The translations under genes and the position numbers were made by a program. Under the pieces are notes generated by a model. It saw nothing but the letters and a program-made list of their open reading frames with translations, was not told the DNA's origin and made no database searches. From an uncultured Prevotellaceae bacterium (GTDB taxonomy: Bacteria; Bacteroidota; Bacteroidia; Bacteroidales; Bacteroidaceae), in the NCBI GenBank assembly GCA_902776195.1, contig CACYPF010000011.1, forward strand, positions 1 to 64,000: a stretch of 64,000 bases of DNA, read 5' to 3'. This document shows, piece by piece, positions 26,328 through 36,302 of the stretch. Position 1 is the stretch's first letter, and each line of letters begins with the position of its first letter.

Positions 26328-28586
26328 ATGGCAGAGCTACCTGATTTAATTAATGACCTTGCGTTGATATTGATATCAGCAGGTATTGTTACTCTTATTT
26401 TCAAGAAGCTGAAACAGCCATTGGTATTAGGCTATATCGTGGCAGGTTTCCTCGTGAGTCCCCACATGCCATATACCGCCTCTGTCGTTGACGGAGAGAA
26501 TATCCACCTATGGGCGGACATCGGTGTGATGTTCCTGTTATTCTCGTTAGGACTTGATTTCTCATTCAAGAAGATCCTGAAGATGGGGGCCTCCCCGATT
26601 ATCTCCACGGTAACCATTATCTTCTTCATGTCCGTGATTGGTGTCCTGGTAGGGCAGCTCTTCGGATGGAGCAAGATGGACTGTATCTTCCTTGGTGGTA
26701 TGCTCGCCATGAGTTCCACCACTATTATCTATAAGGCATTCGACGATTTAGGGTTACGCCAGCAACAATTTGCCGGTTTGGTGATGAGTGTGCTCATACT
26801 GGAGGACATCCTTGCCATTGTGATGATGGTGATGCTGAGTGCCATTGCCAGTGGCAACAACCCCGATGGCGGTCAGATGCTTGGGTCTGTTATGAAGATA
26901 GGCTTCTTCCTTGTCCTCTGGTTGGTAGTCGGTATTTTCGCCATCCCGGAGTTCTTACGGAAAGTACGTGGACTGATTAATCCTGAGGTATTACTCATCG
27001 TATCCTTAGGACTATGCTGTGCGATGGCAGTCTTCTCGACGAAAGTCGGTTTCTCATCGGCTTTCGGAGCCTTCATCATGGGCAGTATCCTTGCCGAGAC
27101 CATTGAGGCAGAGCGTATTGAGAAACTGGTAGAACCCGTGAAGAACCTGTTTGGTGCTATCTTCTTCGTGTCAGTAGGTATGCTGGTCGACCCGAATATC
27201 CTGGTGGAATATGCCATTCCCATCATCACTCTGGTCCTTGCCATCCTATTAGGACAGAGCATTTTCGGTTCTATAGCCTTTATGTTAGGTGGAGAGAGTC
27301 TGAAGTCAGCCATGCGATGCGGTTTCTCCATGGCACAGATCGGTGAGTTCTCATTCATCATCGCCTCGTTAGGATTATCGTTAGGAGTGATCAGCGACTT
27401 CCTCTATCCAGTGGTTGTTGCCGTCTCTGTCATCACCACCTTCCTGACCCCCTATATGATTCGTTTTGCCACCCCCGTCTATAACAGTCTGGAGCGAAGA
27501 CTCCCCACCCGTCTCATCCAGTTATTAAACCACCTGTCGATGAGTCATCCCTCCACCAAGGAGCACAGCAAATGGAAGAAGTTGTTGACACAGATGACCA
27601 TCAACACCATGATTTACTCCATCCTCACCACTGCAGTCATCACCGTGATGTTCACCTTCGTGTTGCCCATCACCCGTAAGATGCTGCCAGGATGGGAGCT
27701 CCACTGGTATGCCAATGCCATTACGGGTATTCTGACCATTCTGTTCATCTCCCCCTTCCTCCGTGCCATCGTGATGAAGAAGAACCATAGTGATGAATGG
27801 AAAGCGTTATGGGCAGAGAGTAACGTCAACCGTCTCCCGCTGTTGTTTACCATTGTGGTACGAGTCATTATTGCCGTATCCTTTATTTTCTATATCTGCA
27901 ACTACCTGAGCAGGTTCTCCAGTGCGGTTATGATCACCATTGGTCTGCTTGTTGTCAGCCTGATTATCATCTCCCGTACTATCAAACAAAGGAGTATCCG
28001 ACTGGAGCGGTTGTTTATCCTCAACCTCCGTTCCCGTGACATAGCAGCCCAGGTACATGGAAAGAAGCGTCCCCTCTATGAGGGCAGGTTGCTGGACCGT
28101 GACGTGCATATAGCCGTCTTTGACGTCCCTATGGACTCGATGTGGATGGGCTGTTCGCTGAAACAACTGAAACTCGGACAGAAATACGGGGTACATATCA
28201 CGAGTATTCTCCGTGCCAACCACCGTCTGAACATCCCTGACGGCGAATATGTTATCTACCCTGGTGACAAGTTGGAGATTATCGGTAGTGACGACCAGTT
28301 GAATAAGTTCAAGCAGGCTGTAGAGAAAGAGGTGTTCGGAGAAGACCTCCATCTGGAAGACCGTGAGATGAAGCTCCGTCAGATGATTATCGGTGAAGGA
28401 AGTCAGTTTATCGGTAAGACCCTGATAGAGAGTGGTATCCGTGATATCTACAGTTGTATGGTTGTCGGACTGGAGGAAGGAAAGGAGAACCTCTCACCCG
28501 TCCGTCCTAACAGGAAATTCCAGGAAGGAGACATCATCTGGGTAGTCGGTGAGGAAGAAGCCCTTCAGACACTACTTAACACTTGA
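26328..28586 (+). CDS. CPA2-family cation:proton antiporter with two RCK_C domains
   Basis: A 752-aa membrane protein. Residues 1-390 carry about 12 helices of the Na/H exchanger (KefB/CPA2) fold, with FSLGLDFSFKK, MSSTTIIYK and GAFIMGSILAET. Residues about 430-560 add further membrane helices. Two TrkA_C/RCK_C domains follow (about 595-675 and 680-752; IYPGDKLEIIGSDDQL and EGDIIWVVGEEEAL). The extra helices between transporter and RCK_C parts are unusual compared with KefB, which has an RCK_N domain there. It likely exchanges K+ or Na+ for H+. Converges on lptD with a 3-nt gap. Confidence 0.9.
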   Translation: MAELPDLINDLALILISAGIVTLIFKKLKQPLVLGYIVAGFLVSPHMPYTASVVDGENIHLWADIGVMFLLFSLGLDFSFKKILKMGASPIISTVTIIFFMSVIGVLVGQLFGWSKMDCIFLGGMLAMSSTTIIYKAFDDLGLRQQQFAGLVMSVLILEDILAIVMMVMLSAIASGNNPDGGQMLGSVMKIGFFLVLWLVVGIFAIPEFLRKVRGLINPEVLLIVSLGLCCAMAVFSTKVGFSSAFGAFIMGSILAETIEAERIEKLVEPVKNLFGAIFFVSVGMLVDPNILVEYAIPIITLVLAILLGQSIFGSIAFMLGGESLKSAMRCGFSMAQIGEFSFIIASLGLSLGVISDFLYPVVVAVSVITTFLTPYMIRFATPVYNSLERRLPTRLIQLLNHLSMSHPSTKEHSKWKKLLTQMTINTMIYSILTTAVITVMFTFVLPITRKMLPGWELHWYANAITGILTILFISPFLRAIVMKKNHSDEWKALWAESNVNRLPLLFTIVVRVIIAVSFIFYICNYLSRFSSAVMITIGLLVVSLIIISRTIKQRSIRLERLFILNLRSRDIAAQVHGKKRPLYEGRLLDRDVHIAVFDVPMDSMWMGCSLKQLKLGQKYGVHITSILRANHRLNIPDGEYVIYPGDKLEIIGSDDQLNKFKQAVEKEVFGEDLHLEDREMKLRQMIIGEGSQFIGKTLIESGIRDIYSCMVVGLEEGKENLSPVRPNRKFQEGDIIWVVGEEEALQTLLNT

Positions 28587-28589
28587 CGA

Positions 28590-31406
28590 TCAATACCACT
28601 GTACGGCATTTGAATAGCTGCTGCGCTTATCATATTTCAAAGCATCGGTAAGCGTAGCGGCATTGCATCGGAAGGAGAAGTTATAAGAGGTGTAAGGTGC
28701 CAACACGACGGAGCACGACATGTTGAAGCAATGGAGGTCACGTGAGAGTGATGCCGTTGTCATGGAAATCTTATGGTTCTCAAAGTCATAACCAGAGGAG
28801 AACGAGATATTCCAGCCGTCCGAGATTCTGACATTACCACTGACGTTAAGATTCTGTGTAAACTTATACGGATAGCGCATCGTGTCGTAATTGAAGTCAC
28901 CACTCGTATTCTCCCGCATCGTCACACCATAACCGAAACTCAGGGACCAGGGCACGTTGAATGCCATATAACCGTCCTCATCAGTCTCTGTCTTACCGGC
29001 ATTCTCTTTCCTGGCACCATGTTTTCCCGCCTCCATCTTATCATCGACATTCGTCTCAGCACCAGAGTCATACTCATCCTTATCATCCTTCCCGTCGTCT
29101 TTCTTCACCTTTTCTCCCCTAAGCCATTTGAAGAAATTAGCCACTTTCTTGTTGTCGAGGGTGTACGAAAGGTTTTGCGACATACCTTGGAATCGTCCAA
29201 AACGTCCTTTACTATACTCTGTACGGGTACCTATATATGGGCGTGCCCCCACTGAATCCGCCTCATAGGCATAGGTAGCAAACACCGCATTCAGATTGAG
29301 GGTATAACTTTTCGAAAGCTTGAGTCGTAAGCGTGTAGACAAGTCACTCCATGGACGTTCTTTTGCTGCGAGATTATATGACATGGATGCTCCCAGCTCA
29401 TCGATGATACTGATCTTCTTAAATCCAGTAGAGTCATCATCGCTGCGTACTTTCATCTCGATATTATTCTTAATATCCATCAAGATACTACCCGTCTTTC
29501 CTTGTCCAGGTACACCGTATAATGTTCCAGAATATGGAGAGTAAGTCACGGTTGACACATTACCATCAGCATCCGTTTTCTGATAAGTGTCGTAATAGCC
29601 ATAGCGCGACGTACTGAAGTCTGGTGCGTAATTAAAACTGACAGTGGGAGTAAAGACGTGGCGGATAGCCTGTATCTTATCACCGAATATCTTACGACTG
29701 GGCACATACATACCATAAAGAGTGGTTGACATCGACAAATTCATATTCCAGTCATACACATTATGGAAACCAGTCACCGTGTCAACGACCTCCTTCTGTT
29801 CCTCCTCATCCCATGACCGGTTGTATTTCTGCGTGTACATACGGTCAGTAAAGTTAAACGATGCTGTCAGATTCAGATAGTCAAACAATGTGAAATTACC
29901 TGAGATAGGAATAGTGTGCTTCATACCGTTGCGCCAGTCCTTTGTCAGACTGGAGCGCAGGATCTTGTCTTCCTTCGTATTGATAGAGTTGCTCAACTGT
30001 CCCGTATATGACATGGAGATTTTCTCATACCACCGTTCTTTTCCTGCCGCATGCTTACGCTTAAAAGGATAGAAGCGGGCAATAGAGACATTCAGGTCAG
30101 GCAATGTCAAGCCAATGGTAGAGTCACGCATATTCTGGTTGAGGTTCACCGTAGAGCTCAATGACATGCCAATACTGGAGAAAGTGGTACTCCAACTGAC
30201 AGAACTGGTACGTGTTGACTGGGTCATTGCCTGCGGGTTATACATAGACGAAAGGTTGTTGCGCTCATAGCTTGTCGTGGCAAAGTTGACACTTGCCGAC
30301 AAAGTAGAGTACGGATTCGCCTTCGCGTCTTGACGGTGGCTCCACTGAATCTTGAAACTCGTTGTCTTAGAATAGTCTGGCATGTTTTTATCACCCGACA
30401 CCGAGTTCTGGTAACTGGCATAGAAAGAACCACTGTACCTATAGCGCTTACGATAGTTTGTAGCAGCAGAGAGCCCCCATGAGCCCTTGGTATATATCTC
30501 ACCAAGCAGTTTCAAGTCCCACTTATCACTTACCGCGAAATAATATCCGCCATCACGCAGATAGAATCCACGGGATGTCTCATCACCATAGGTCGGCATG
30601 ATAAAACCGGAAGAGTAGCTCTTCGTGAAGGGGAAGAAGCCATAAGGGATGGCAAAAGGAAGGGGTACGTCAGCCACTACCAAGTAGGCAGGACCGAATA
30701 CCACGTCCTTGCCGGGACGTACCTTAGCCCTTGACAGGGCGATATAGAAGTCGGGATGGGGCTCGTCACAGGTGGTATAGCGTCCATGTTGCAGGAACAG
30801 CTCTCCCTTCTCATTACGTTTAGAGAGCTCTGACACCATAAAAGCATCATCCTGCTGAGTATATACATTTTGTATGAGACCCTTCTTTGTCTTGAAGTTG
30901 AATGCCATCGTATCACTCTCATAAGTGTCACTCCCCATTTTAAAGACAGGTGTTCCAAACTTCTGTCCTGTGGTGTCACGAGAACCTGTGGCATGAACCA
31001 GACTGGAGTCCATCTGCATATAAATCCGGTCACTCTGCAGATCCATGTCCTGATACTTCACCTGGGCATTACCAAACAGACGGGCAATACCGGAACCACC
31101 CTCATAAGTCATCGAGTCGTCCGCCTGATAACTCACTGGTGCATCAATACCATTCTTACGCTCCCTGTTCAGACTGTCGGCACGTAAGGAGTCATCTATC
31201 GCCTTGTTATGCTTCCAGATAGCCTTCTGAAGAGAATCCATGCTCAGGGTATCATCCTGCACGCTGAGGGTAGTATCTTTGGACACGGTGTCAACACGCA
31301 CACTATCCTTGCCCTTCTCATCTTGAGGGAAGTGCCAACGAGGTATCTCCGCCATCACAAAAGTGAGGACGAAGAGACATACGATGATGAGCGTATTTTT
31401 TCTCAC
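28590..31406 (-). CDS. lptD: LPS-assembly outer-membrane protein LptD-like
   Basis: A 938-aa protein: hydrophobic signal (residues 3-20), a proline- and serine-rich acidic stretch (to about 90), an OstA-like jellyroll (about 95-230; ARLFGNAQVKYQDMDLQSDRI in part) and a long beta-barrel region. A charged, lysine/aspartate-rich insertion occurs near residues 770-810. LptD inserts lipopolysaccharide in the outer leaflet. This is the Bacteroidota form. The start is GTG at 31406, only five bases past a -7 box, so either the transcript is almost leaderless or a later start is used. Confidence 0.85.
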   Translation of the reverse strand: MRKNTLIIVCLFVLTFVMAEIPRWHFPQDEKGKDSVRVDTVSKDTTLSVQDDTLSMDSLQKAIWKHNKAIDDSLRADSLNRERKNGIDAPVSYQADDSMTYEGGSGIARLFGNAQVKYQDMDLQSDRIYMQMDSSLVHATGSRDTTGQKFGTPVFKMGSDTYESDTMAFNFKTKKGLIQNVYTQQDDAFMVSELSKRNEKGELFLQHGRYTTCDEPHPDFYIALSRAKVRPGKDVVFGPAYLVVADVPLPFAIPYGFFPFTKSYSSGFIMPTYGDETSRGFYLRDGGYYFAVSDKWDLKLLGEIYTKGSWGLSAATNYRKRYRYSGSFYASYQNSVSGDKNMPDYSKTTSFKIQWSHRQDAKANPYSTLSASVNFATTSYERNNLSSMYNPQAMTQSTRTSSVSWSTTFSSIGMSLSSTVNLNQNMRDSTIGLTLPDLNVSIARFYPFKRKHAAGKERWYEKISMSYTGQLSNSINTKEDKILRSSLTKDWRNGMKHTIPISGNFTLFDYLNLTASFNFTDRMYTQKYNRSWDEEEQKEVVDTVTGFHNVYDWNMNLSMSTTLYGMYVPSRKIFGDKIQAIRHVFTPTVSFNYAPDFSTSRYGYYDTYQKTDADGNVSTVTYSPYSGTLYGVPGQGKTGSILMDIKNNIEMKVRSDDDSTGFKKISIIDELGASMSYNLAAKERPWSDLSTRLRLKLSKSYTLNLNAVFATYAYEADSVGARPYIGTRTEYSKGRFGRFQGMSQNLSYTLDNKKVANFFKWLRGEKVKKDDGKDDKDEYDSGAETNVDDKMEAGKHGARKENAGKTETDEDGYMAFNVPWSLSFGYGVTMRENTSGDFNYDTMRYPYKFTQNLNVSGNVRISDGWNISFSSGYDFENHKISMTTASLSRDLHCFNMSCSVVLAPYTSYNFSFRCNAATLTDALKYDKRSSYSNAVQWY

Positions 31407-31411
31407 GGCTG

Positions 31412-31419
31412 CAAAGGTA
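31412..31419 (-). promoter_or_regulatory. -7 box immediately before lptD
   Basis: The minus strand reads TACCTTTG, ending five bases before the GTG start. The stretch 31423-31456 next to it holds AGTGAAGAGTGAA-like short tandem repeats. Confidence 0.5.
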
Positions 31420-31487
31420 CGAAAAAAAGTGAAGAGTGAAAAGTGAAGAGTGAAGAATTTACTTGCCGCCTTGACATTTTTAACGTG

Positions 31488-31982
31488 TTATTCAAACATT
31501 TCAGCCCAATGCAAAAATATTTTAACACCTTCCGCACCAAATTTCTCCAGCGACTGTGCTGTCTCCAATACCGTTCGTACGTGGTCGGGACTGGACTTGG
31601 AATAAAACTTATCGGCGTAACAGACAATCTGTTCCTCTAATGTCTCAGGCTCATAACCGGGAAGACCTGTGCCAGTATGACGCTCTGCCACACGGGCATG
31701 ACGGGGTAAGCCCTCCTGCCGAAGGAGGTCACCCCCTATCGGACCATGCTTGATATAGGGCTCCTTTCCGTAACAGAAGATTGAAGGGGCGTTACAACGG
31801 AAGATGCCGATATCATGAAGCATGGCAGCCTCCTCCACAAACTGACGGTCAACAGCCAGTTCCTTGTGCTTGTCGACAATGAGTAAAGCACGGTCGGCAA
31901 CTTGCCGACTGTGCTTCAAGAGGAGTCGCCGGAGCTCATTATCCTCCGGGTAGTATTTGTCAAGGACAGACTGATAGTCCAT
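31488..31982 (-). CDS. HD-domain protein (putative phosphohydrolase)
   Basis: A 164-aa HD-superfamily protein: LLKHSRQVADRAL, then AAMLHDIGIF (HD pair), HGPIGGDLLRQEG and RHTGTGLPGYE give the metal-binding histidines and aspartate, so catalysis looks possible. The ATG at 31982 overlaps the upstream stop as TAATG, so it is translationally coupled to the oxaloacetate-decarboxylase-like gene. The length and YADKFYSKS stretch match small HD hydrolases of Bacteroidota annotated as HDIG-type. The substrate is unknown. Confidence 0.85.
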   Translation of the reverse strand: MDYQSVLDKYYPEDNELRRLLLKHSRQVADRALLIVDKHKELAVDRQFVEEAAMLHDIGIFRCNAPSIFCYGKEPYIKHGPIGGDLLRQEGLPRHARVAERHTGTGLPGYEPETLEEQIVCYADKFYSKSSPDHVRTVLETAQSLEKFGAEGVKIFLHWAEMFE

Positions 31983-33754
31983 TATTCCGCTCTTTCTATC
32001 CATGCGAGGTTATCGCCACGACGAACCTTGGCACCCTGTTTGGCAGCCACCTCTACCAGTTTACCACCCAGTGCTGCAGGGATAGGAACGATCTCGCCCC
32101 ATGGCGCCTGGATGTAACAGAAGGTGTCGCCCTCCTTGTATTGCTGTCCGACAAACGGTTCGAGACAAGGCTCACAAGCACCCTCGCCAGAGAACTCATA
32201 ATAGACCTGTCCTGCGATAGGAGCGGTCAGCGCATCAGCCTTGGCATGCTTGAAGGCGGCAAGTTCCTCAGGTGATATCTTAGTACCCAGTTTCGCATCC
32301 TTCGCCTTCTGGAGGTCTGCGAGGAAGTTCTTCTTCGCCTGTCCGCTCTTGTAGTTACGATACTGCTCAGGGTGCATGGCAAGTTCGAAGAGTTCTTCGT
32401 CATCCTGACCATACTCCCATCCATTCTCGTCCATCTCCTTACGGAAATCATCGAGCGCATTAGGCAGTAAGGTATGCGGATCGACATCCGTGAACTCACG
32501 TCCCTGTTTCTTGGCAAGTTCGATAAGCTCCTGGTCAATCGTACCGGGAATCTTACCACTCTTTCCAAGTATCATACCCCACATGGAGTCATCCATCATC
32601 ACGAAGCGTCCCTTGCCCTGTTCGATGGTAAGCAAGTTCATGAGTGCGATATTCTTCACATACTGTGAGAAAGGTGTCACCAATGGGGGATAGCCCACAC
32701 GAGGCCATACATACTCCACTTCCTGGAAGAGTTTCACCAGCATATCATCGGTCGTCAACTCCGGCTCTCCCTTCTTCGCACGGCTCTTGTTGATGACACT
32801 ATGGATACCACCGAGGTCAGCCATCATAGAACCCATCATACCACCAGGCAGTCCGCAGCCCAATAATAAGCTGGACATGTGTTTGTTGGCTGGATTGATG
32901 AAGTAGCCAAGCCAGTCATCAATGAACTCCTGAGTCAGGGTACGAGCCTGCATATAGGCATTCATATTGATATCCTCCACCTCGAAGCCCTCGTTCTTCA
33001 GCATCGACTGGACGGAGATGATGTCCGGATGTACCTTACCCCATGACAGTGGTTCTATAGCGGTATCGATGATGTCTGCCCCATTGTTGCAGACCTCCAG
33101 GATAGAAGCCATTGACAGACCAGGGCCTGAGTGTCCGTGATACTGGATGATGATGTCCGGATGCTTCGTCTTGATACTCTTCGTCAGGGCACCTAACAAG
33201 GCTGGCTGACCGATACCAGCCATATCCTTCAGACAGATTTCCTCTGCTCCTGCCGCTATCACCTCATCGGCAATCTTCGTATAATACTCTACGGTATGCA
33301 CAGGAGAGGTGGTGATACACAGGGTGGCCTGTGGTATCATACCAGCCTCTTTTGCCCATCTGATACTGGGGATGATATTACGGGTGTCGTTCAGACCACA
33401 GAAGATACGGGGAATATCCACGCCCTGTGCCTTCTTCACCTTATACATTAACTGACGGACATCGTCAGGAACAGGATACATACGCAAGGCATTCAAGCCA
33501 CGGTCGAGCATGTGGGTCTGGATACCCACCTCATTGAAAGGTTTGCAGAAAGCACGTACTGCTGCATTAGGATTCTCACCCGCCAACAGGTTCACTTGCT
33601 CAAAAGCACCTCCATTGGTTTCCACACGGGCAAAGCATCCCATATCAATAATCACCGGGGCAATACGCTCCAACTGATCCTTACGGGGCTGGAACTTACC
33701 ACTTGACTGCCACATGTCACGATAAACGAGACTGAACTTGATTTTCTTTTTCAT
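31982..33754 (-). CDS. Oxaloacetate decarboxylase/pyruvate carboxylase alpha-like carboxyltransferase
   Basis: A 590-aa protein of the HMG-CoA-lyase-like TIM-barrel carboxyltransferases. The barrel keeps YRDMWQSS, the LKDMAG lysine and YHGHSG metal histidines. A PYC_OADA-type conserved domain follows (about 300-470). The C-terminal biotin/lipoyl-like domain (about 507-590) lacks the expected AMKM: the matching place reads IQAPWGEI, so no biotinyl lysine is present. It may work with a separate carrier or do a related reaction. ATG at 33754 (MKKKIKFSLVYRD); the longer frame crosses the promoter. Coupled to the HD gene. Confidence 0.8.
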   Translation of the reverse strand: MKKKIKFSLVYRDMWQSSGKFQPRKDQLERIAPVIIDMGCFARVETNGGAFEQVNLLAGENPNAAVRAFCKPFNEVGIQTHMLDRGLNALRMYPVPDDVRQLMYKVKKAQGVDIPRIFCGLNDTRNIIPSIRWAKEAGMIPQATLCITTSPVHTVEYYTKIADEVIAAGAEEICLKDMAGIGQPALLGALTKSIKTKHPDIIIQYHGHSGPGLSMASILEVCNNGADIIDTAIEPLSWGKVHPDIISVQSMLKNEGFEVEDINMNAYMQARTLTQEFIDDWLGYFINPANKHMSSLLLGCGLPGGMMGSMMADLGGIHSVINKSRAKKGEPELTTDDMLVKLFQEVEYVWPRVGYPPLVTPFSQYVKNIALMNLLTIEQGKGRFVMMDDSMWGMILGKSGKIPGTIDQELIELAKKQGREFTDVDPHTLLPNALDDFRKEMDENGWEYGQDDEELFELAMHPEQYRNYKSGQAKKNFLADLQKAKDAKLGTKISPEELAAFKHAKADALTAPIAGQVYYEFSGEGACEPCLEPFVGQQYKEGDTFCYIQAPWGEIVPIPAALGGKLVEVAAKQGAKVRRGDNLAWIERAE

Positions 33755-33788
33755 CGATGAACAGAATCTATTGTTGTTAAAGTTTCTG

Positions 33789-33847
33789 CAAAGGTACAAA
33801 ATAATTGATAATTGACCGCTGAGAATGAAGAATTATTTATAACTTTG
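33789..33847. promoter_or_regulatory. Divergent promoters of the carboxyltransferase and lipoprotein genes
   Basis: On the minus strand, TACCTTTG (33789-33796) precedes the ATG at 33754 by 34 nt. On the plus strand, TAACTTTG (33840-33847) precedes the ATG at 33867 by 19 nt. Both fit TAnnTTTG. Confidence 0.55.
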
Positions 33848-33866
33848 CGGAAAATTTAGATTTGTT

Positions 33867-34622
33867 ATGAAGAAATTCCTATCCTTTTTGATATTATTAG
33901 CATTCATCGTGGGCTGTGGACAGAAACAACCGCCCAGGGAGGAACCCATAGAACCTATTAACACGCTAAAGAACCTGCCAGGAGACTCTACGTTGTATGG
34001 ATTAGCCTGCGACGGATGTACTGACTCCATTCTGGTATTGCTTCCCTTCACAGGGGGAGACCCTGACACGTTTGACATCATCAATGCCCATCATGACCAT
34101 CACATCTATGGCCGTCCACATATCGGTGACGAACTTGCCGTCATCCTCAATCCGGAAGACAAGCAAGAGGCTGTGATGGTGGTGAATATCGAACGACTGA
34201 GAGGGAAATGGTGCTATCAGGTGATGCCCACGTTCCGGAATATCGACAAGATGCCGGAGCGTATCCAAAAGAGAATGCTGCAACGTATCCCTGACTCTGT
34301 GAAACAAACGCTCATGACTCCCCGTGAGTATGGTTTCCAACTGAAAAGGGGATACACCGCACAGAGCTTTGGAGGCATGAGACACACAACGACAGACAAT
34401 ATGAGTCCTGTGGAATATCCGAAAGTCAGGAGGTACAGGGAATGGCGACTGTTTAACGGCAGGCTTATCCTTATCACTGACTCTGTCCGTCTTGCAGACG
34501 GGAAGAAAGGACTTCCGGAGCGAGACACCGTTGATATCATCCAGCTAAGACGTGACACCCTCGTGCTGAAATTCAGTGACCACGAACAGGGCTATTACCG
34601 TAAGAATGAAGACAATCAATAA
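33867..34622 (+). CDS. Putative lipoprotein of unknown function
   Basis: A 251-aa secreted protein with a lipobox signal: MKKFLSFLILLAFIVGCGQ, cysteine at residue 17. After a short proline-rich linker the body contains a small domain with GDSTLYGLACDGCTDS and INAHHDHHIYG that I do not recognise; the two cysteines of CDGC could form a disulfide. It ends in a beta-rich part. It lies 12 nt before the GH43 gene on the same strand, so the two are probably cotranscribed and both envelope-located. No function can be assigned. Confidence 0.75.
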   Translation: MKKFLSFLILLAFIVGCGQKQPPREEPIEPINTLKNLPGDSTLYGLACDGCTDSILVLLPFTGGDPDTFDIINAHHDHHIYGRPHIGDELAVILNPEDKQEAVMVVNIERLRGKWCYQVMPTFRNIDKMPERIQKRMLQRIPDSVKQTLMTPREYGFQLKRGYTAQSFGGMRHTTTDNMSPVEYPKVRRYREWRLFNGRLILITDSVRLADGKKGLPERDTVDIIQLRRDTLVLKFSDHEQGYYRKNEDNQ

Positions 34623-34634
34623 ATAAACCCACTT

Positions 34635-36284
34635 ATGAAACTAAAAACCATTTATCAGTCTACTGCCACCCTCGTCGCAGGAATACTGCTGACGGCCTGT
34701 GGAGGCAGTACCTCCATCCCGGAGAAACAACAAGTACTCACCACGGTAGGTAATCCTTATCTCCCCTTGTGGGAACATATCCCTGACGGAGAGCCTTATG
34801 TGTTTGAGGATCCAGACCAACCAGGTAAATATCGTGTATATATATATGGTTCGCACGATAGCCGCATTACAGACTACTGCGGAAGGGAACAGGTGGTGTG
34901 GTCGGCATCCGTCGACAGCCTCAACAACTGGCGTTATGACGGTGTGATACTTGCTGTCAGCAAGAATGCCAAAGGGGAGTTCATCAATGAAGACAGTCTG
35001 GCGGACGTGCTCTTCGCTCCTGATGTGACATTAGTAACCGATAAGAATGGGAGAAAGACTTATTACCTCTACCCCAATGACCAGCATGGAGGACGTAACG
35101 GACTGATTGCCAAGAGTGATCGCCCTGACGGACCTTTTGAGGTTTGCAACTGGAACAAGGAGAATCCGAATATCACTGATGGTGTGTTGCAGTTTGACCC
35201 TGGTGTATTCGTGGATGACGACGGTAAAGTCTATGGCTATTGGGGCTTTGGACACTCGATGGCTGCGGAGCTTGACCCAGCCACTATGGCTACTGTCAAA
35301 CCCGGAACAAAGGTGGTGGACGGTATGATATCCGGGTTTAAGGAGCCCGGTAAGTTCCGTTTCTTCGAGGCTTCCTCCATCCGTAAAGTCAAGGATAAGT
35401 ATGTGTTTATTTACAGTCGTTTCACGGAGGAAGGTGAATTTGGACTGCCTACCACCAACTACACTCTCGCCTATGCCTATAGCGACAAGCCGTTAGGACC
35501 TTGGACCTATGGAGGTACCATTATCGATGGTCGTGCCCGTGAGAAGGACGAGCAGGGCAATGTCATCGCCTCCGCCAATGTCTCTGGTAACACCCATGGC
35601 AGTATCTGTGAGATCAACGGACAGTGGTATGTGTTCTATCACCGTCAGTCTGGGCTCAATGAGTTTGCCCGTCAGGCAATGGTGGCTCCCATCACCGTGA
35701 AAGTGGAGGAAGGTGCCGGCGGTAAGGTGGAGATCAGTGAGGGTGAATACACCTCCGAGGGTTTCGCTTTGAACGGTCTGGACCCCTTCGAGCGTCACTC
35801 CGCAGGTATCTGCTGCTGGTACACAGGACCGAAGGTTGCCGTTCATGAATGGCCTAACAACACGTTCTACGGTTCGTATGTCGCTGTCAGCTACGGTACT
35901 GATGACAAGTTTGAGAAACCCTATGACCTGAAGAACAACACCAATTTCGTGGTGAATAACACTGACGGTTCTATCGTAGGATACAAGTACTTTAACTTCG
36001 ATGCTGTTCAAGGCAGGAAGGATGTGAAACTCTCGATGCGACTTATCCCAGAGGGTATTGACGGAACCATCACTATCATGCTGGATCGTCCATGGACCTC
36101 TCAAGGTGGAAAGGAGATTGGTTCCATCACCTTGAAGAAGGATATGCCCAAGACATCCACCGAGATCAAAACAGAACTGCCAGCCCTTTCGGAACTGGCA
36201 GGTAAGCATGCGATATTCTTTGTTTTCAAATCAGAAACGAAAGAGAAGTCGCTGTGTACACTTCAAGATTTCGCTTTTGAGTAA
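34635..36284 (+). CDS. Glycoside hydrolase family 43 lipoprotein
   Basis: A 549-aa lipoprotein (lipobox GILLTAC) with a five-bladed GH43 beta-propeller at about 40-360. Candidates for the catalytic triad are the Asp in HIPDGEPYVF (base), the Asp in LQFDPGVFVDDDGKVYGYWG (modulator, shown in part) and the Glu in FFEASSIRK (acid). The C-terminal 180 residues are beta-rich, of carbohydrate-binding type. GH43 enzymes cleave arabinose- or xylose-containing plant polysaccharides. No susC/susD pair is nearby, so it is not part of a visible utilisation locus. The exact substrate cannot be read from the sequence. Confidence 0.85.
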   Translation: MKLKTIYQSTATLVAGILLTACGGSTSIPEKQQVLTTVGNPYLPLWEHIPDGEPYVFEDPDQPGKYRVYIYGSHDSRITDYCGREQVVWSASVDSLNNWRYDGVILAVSKNAKGEFINEDSLADVLFAPDVTLVTDKNGRKTYYLYPNDQHGGRNGLIAKSDRPDGPFEVCNWNKENPNITDGVLQFDPGVFVDDDGKVYGYWGFGHSMAAELDPATMATVKPGTKVVDGMISGFKEPGKFRFFEASSIRKVKDKYVFIYSRFTEEGEFGLPTTNYTLAYAYSDKPLGPWTYGGTIIDGRAREKDEQGNVIASANVSGNTHGSICEINGQWYVFYHRQSGLNEFARQAMVAPITVKVEEGAGGKVEISEGEYTSEGFALNGLDPFERHSAGICCWYTGPKVAVHEWPNNTFYGSYVAVSYGTDDKFEKPYDLKNNTNFVVNNTDGSIVGYKYFNFDAVQGRKDVKLSMRLIPEGIDGTITIMLDRPWTSQGGKEIGSITLKKDMPKTSTEIKTELPALSELAGKHAIFFVFKSETKEKSLCTLQDFAFE

Positions 36285-36302
36285 TTCCGAGATACTGGAA
36301 TC

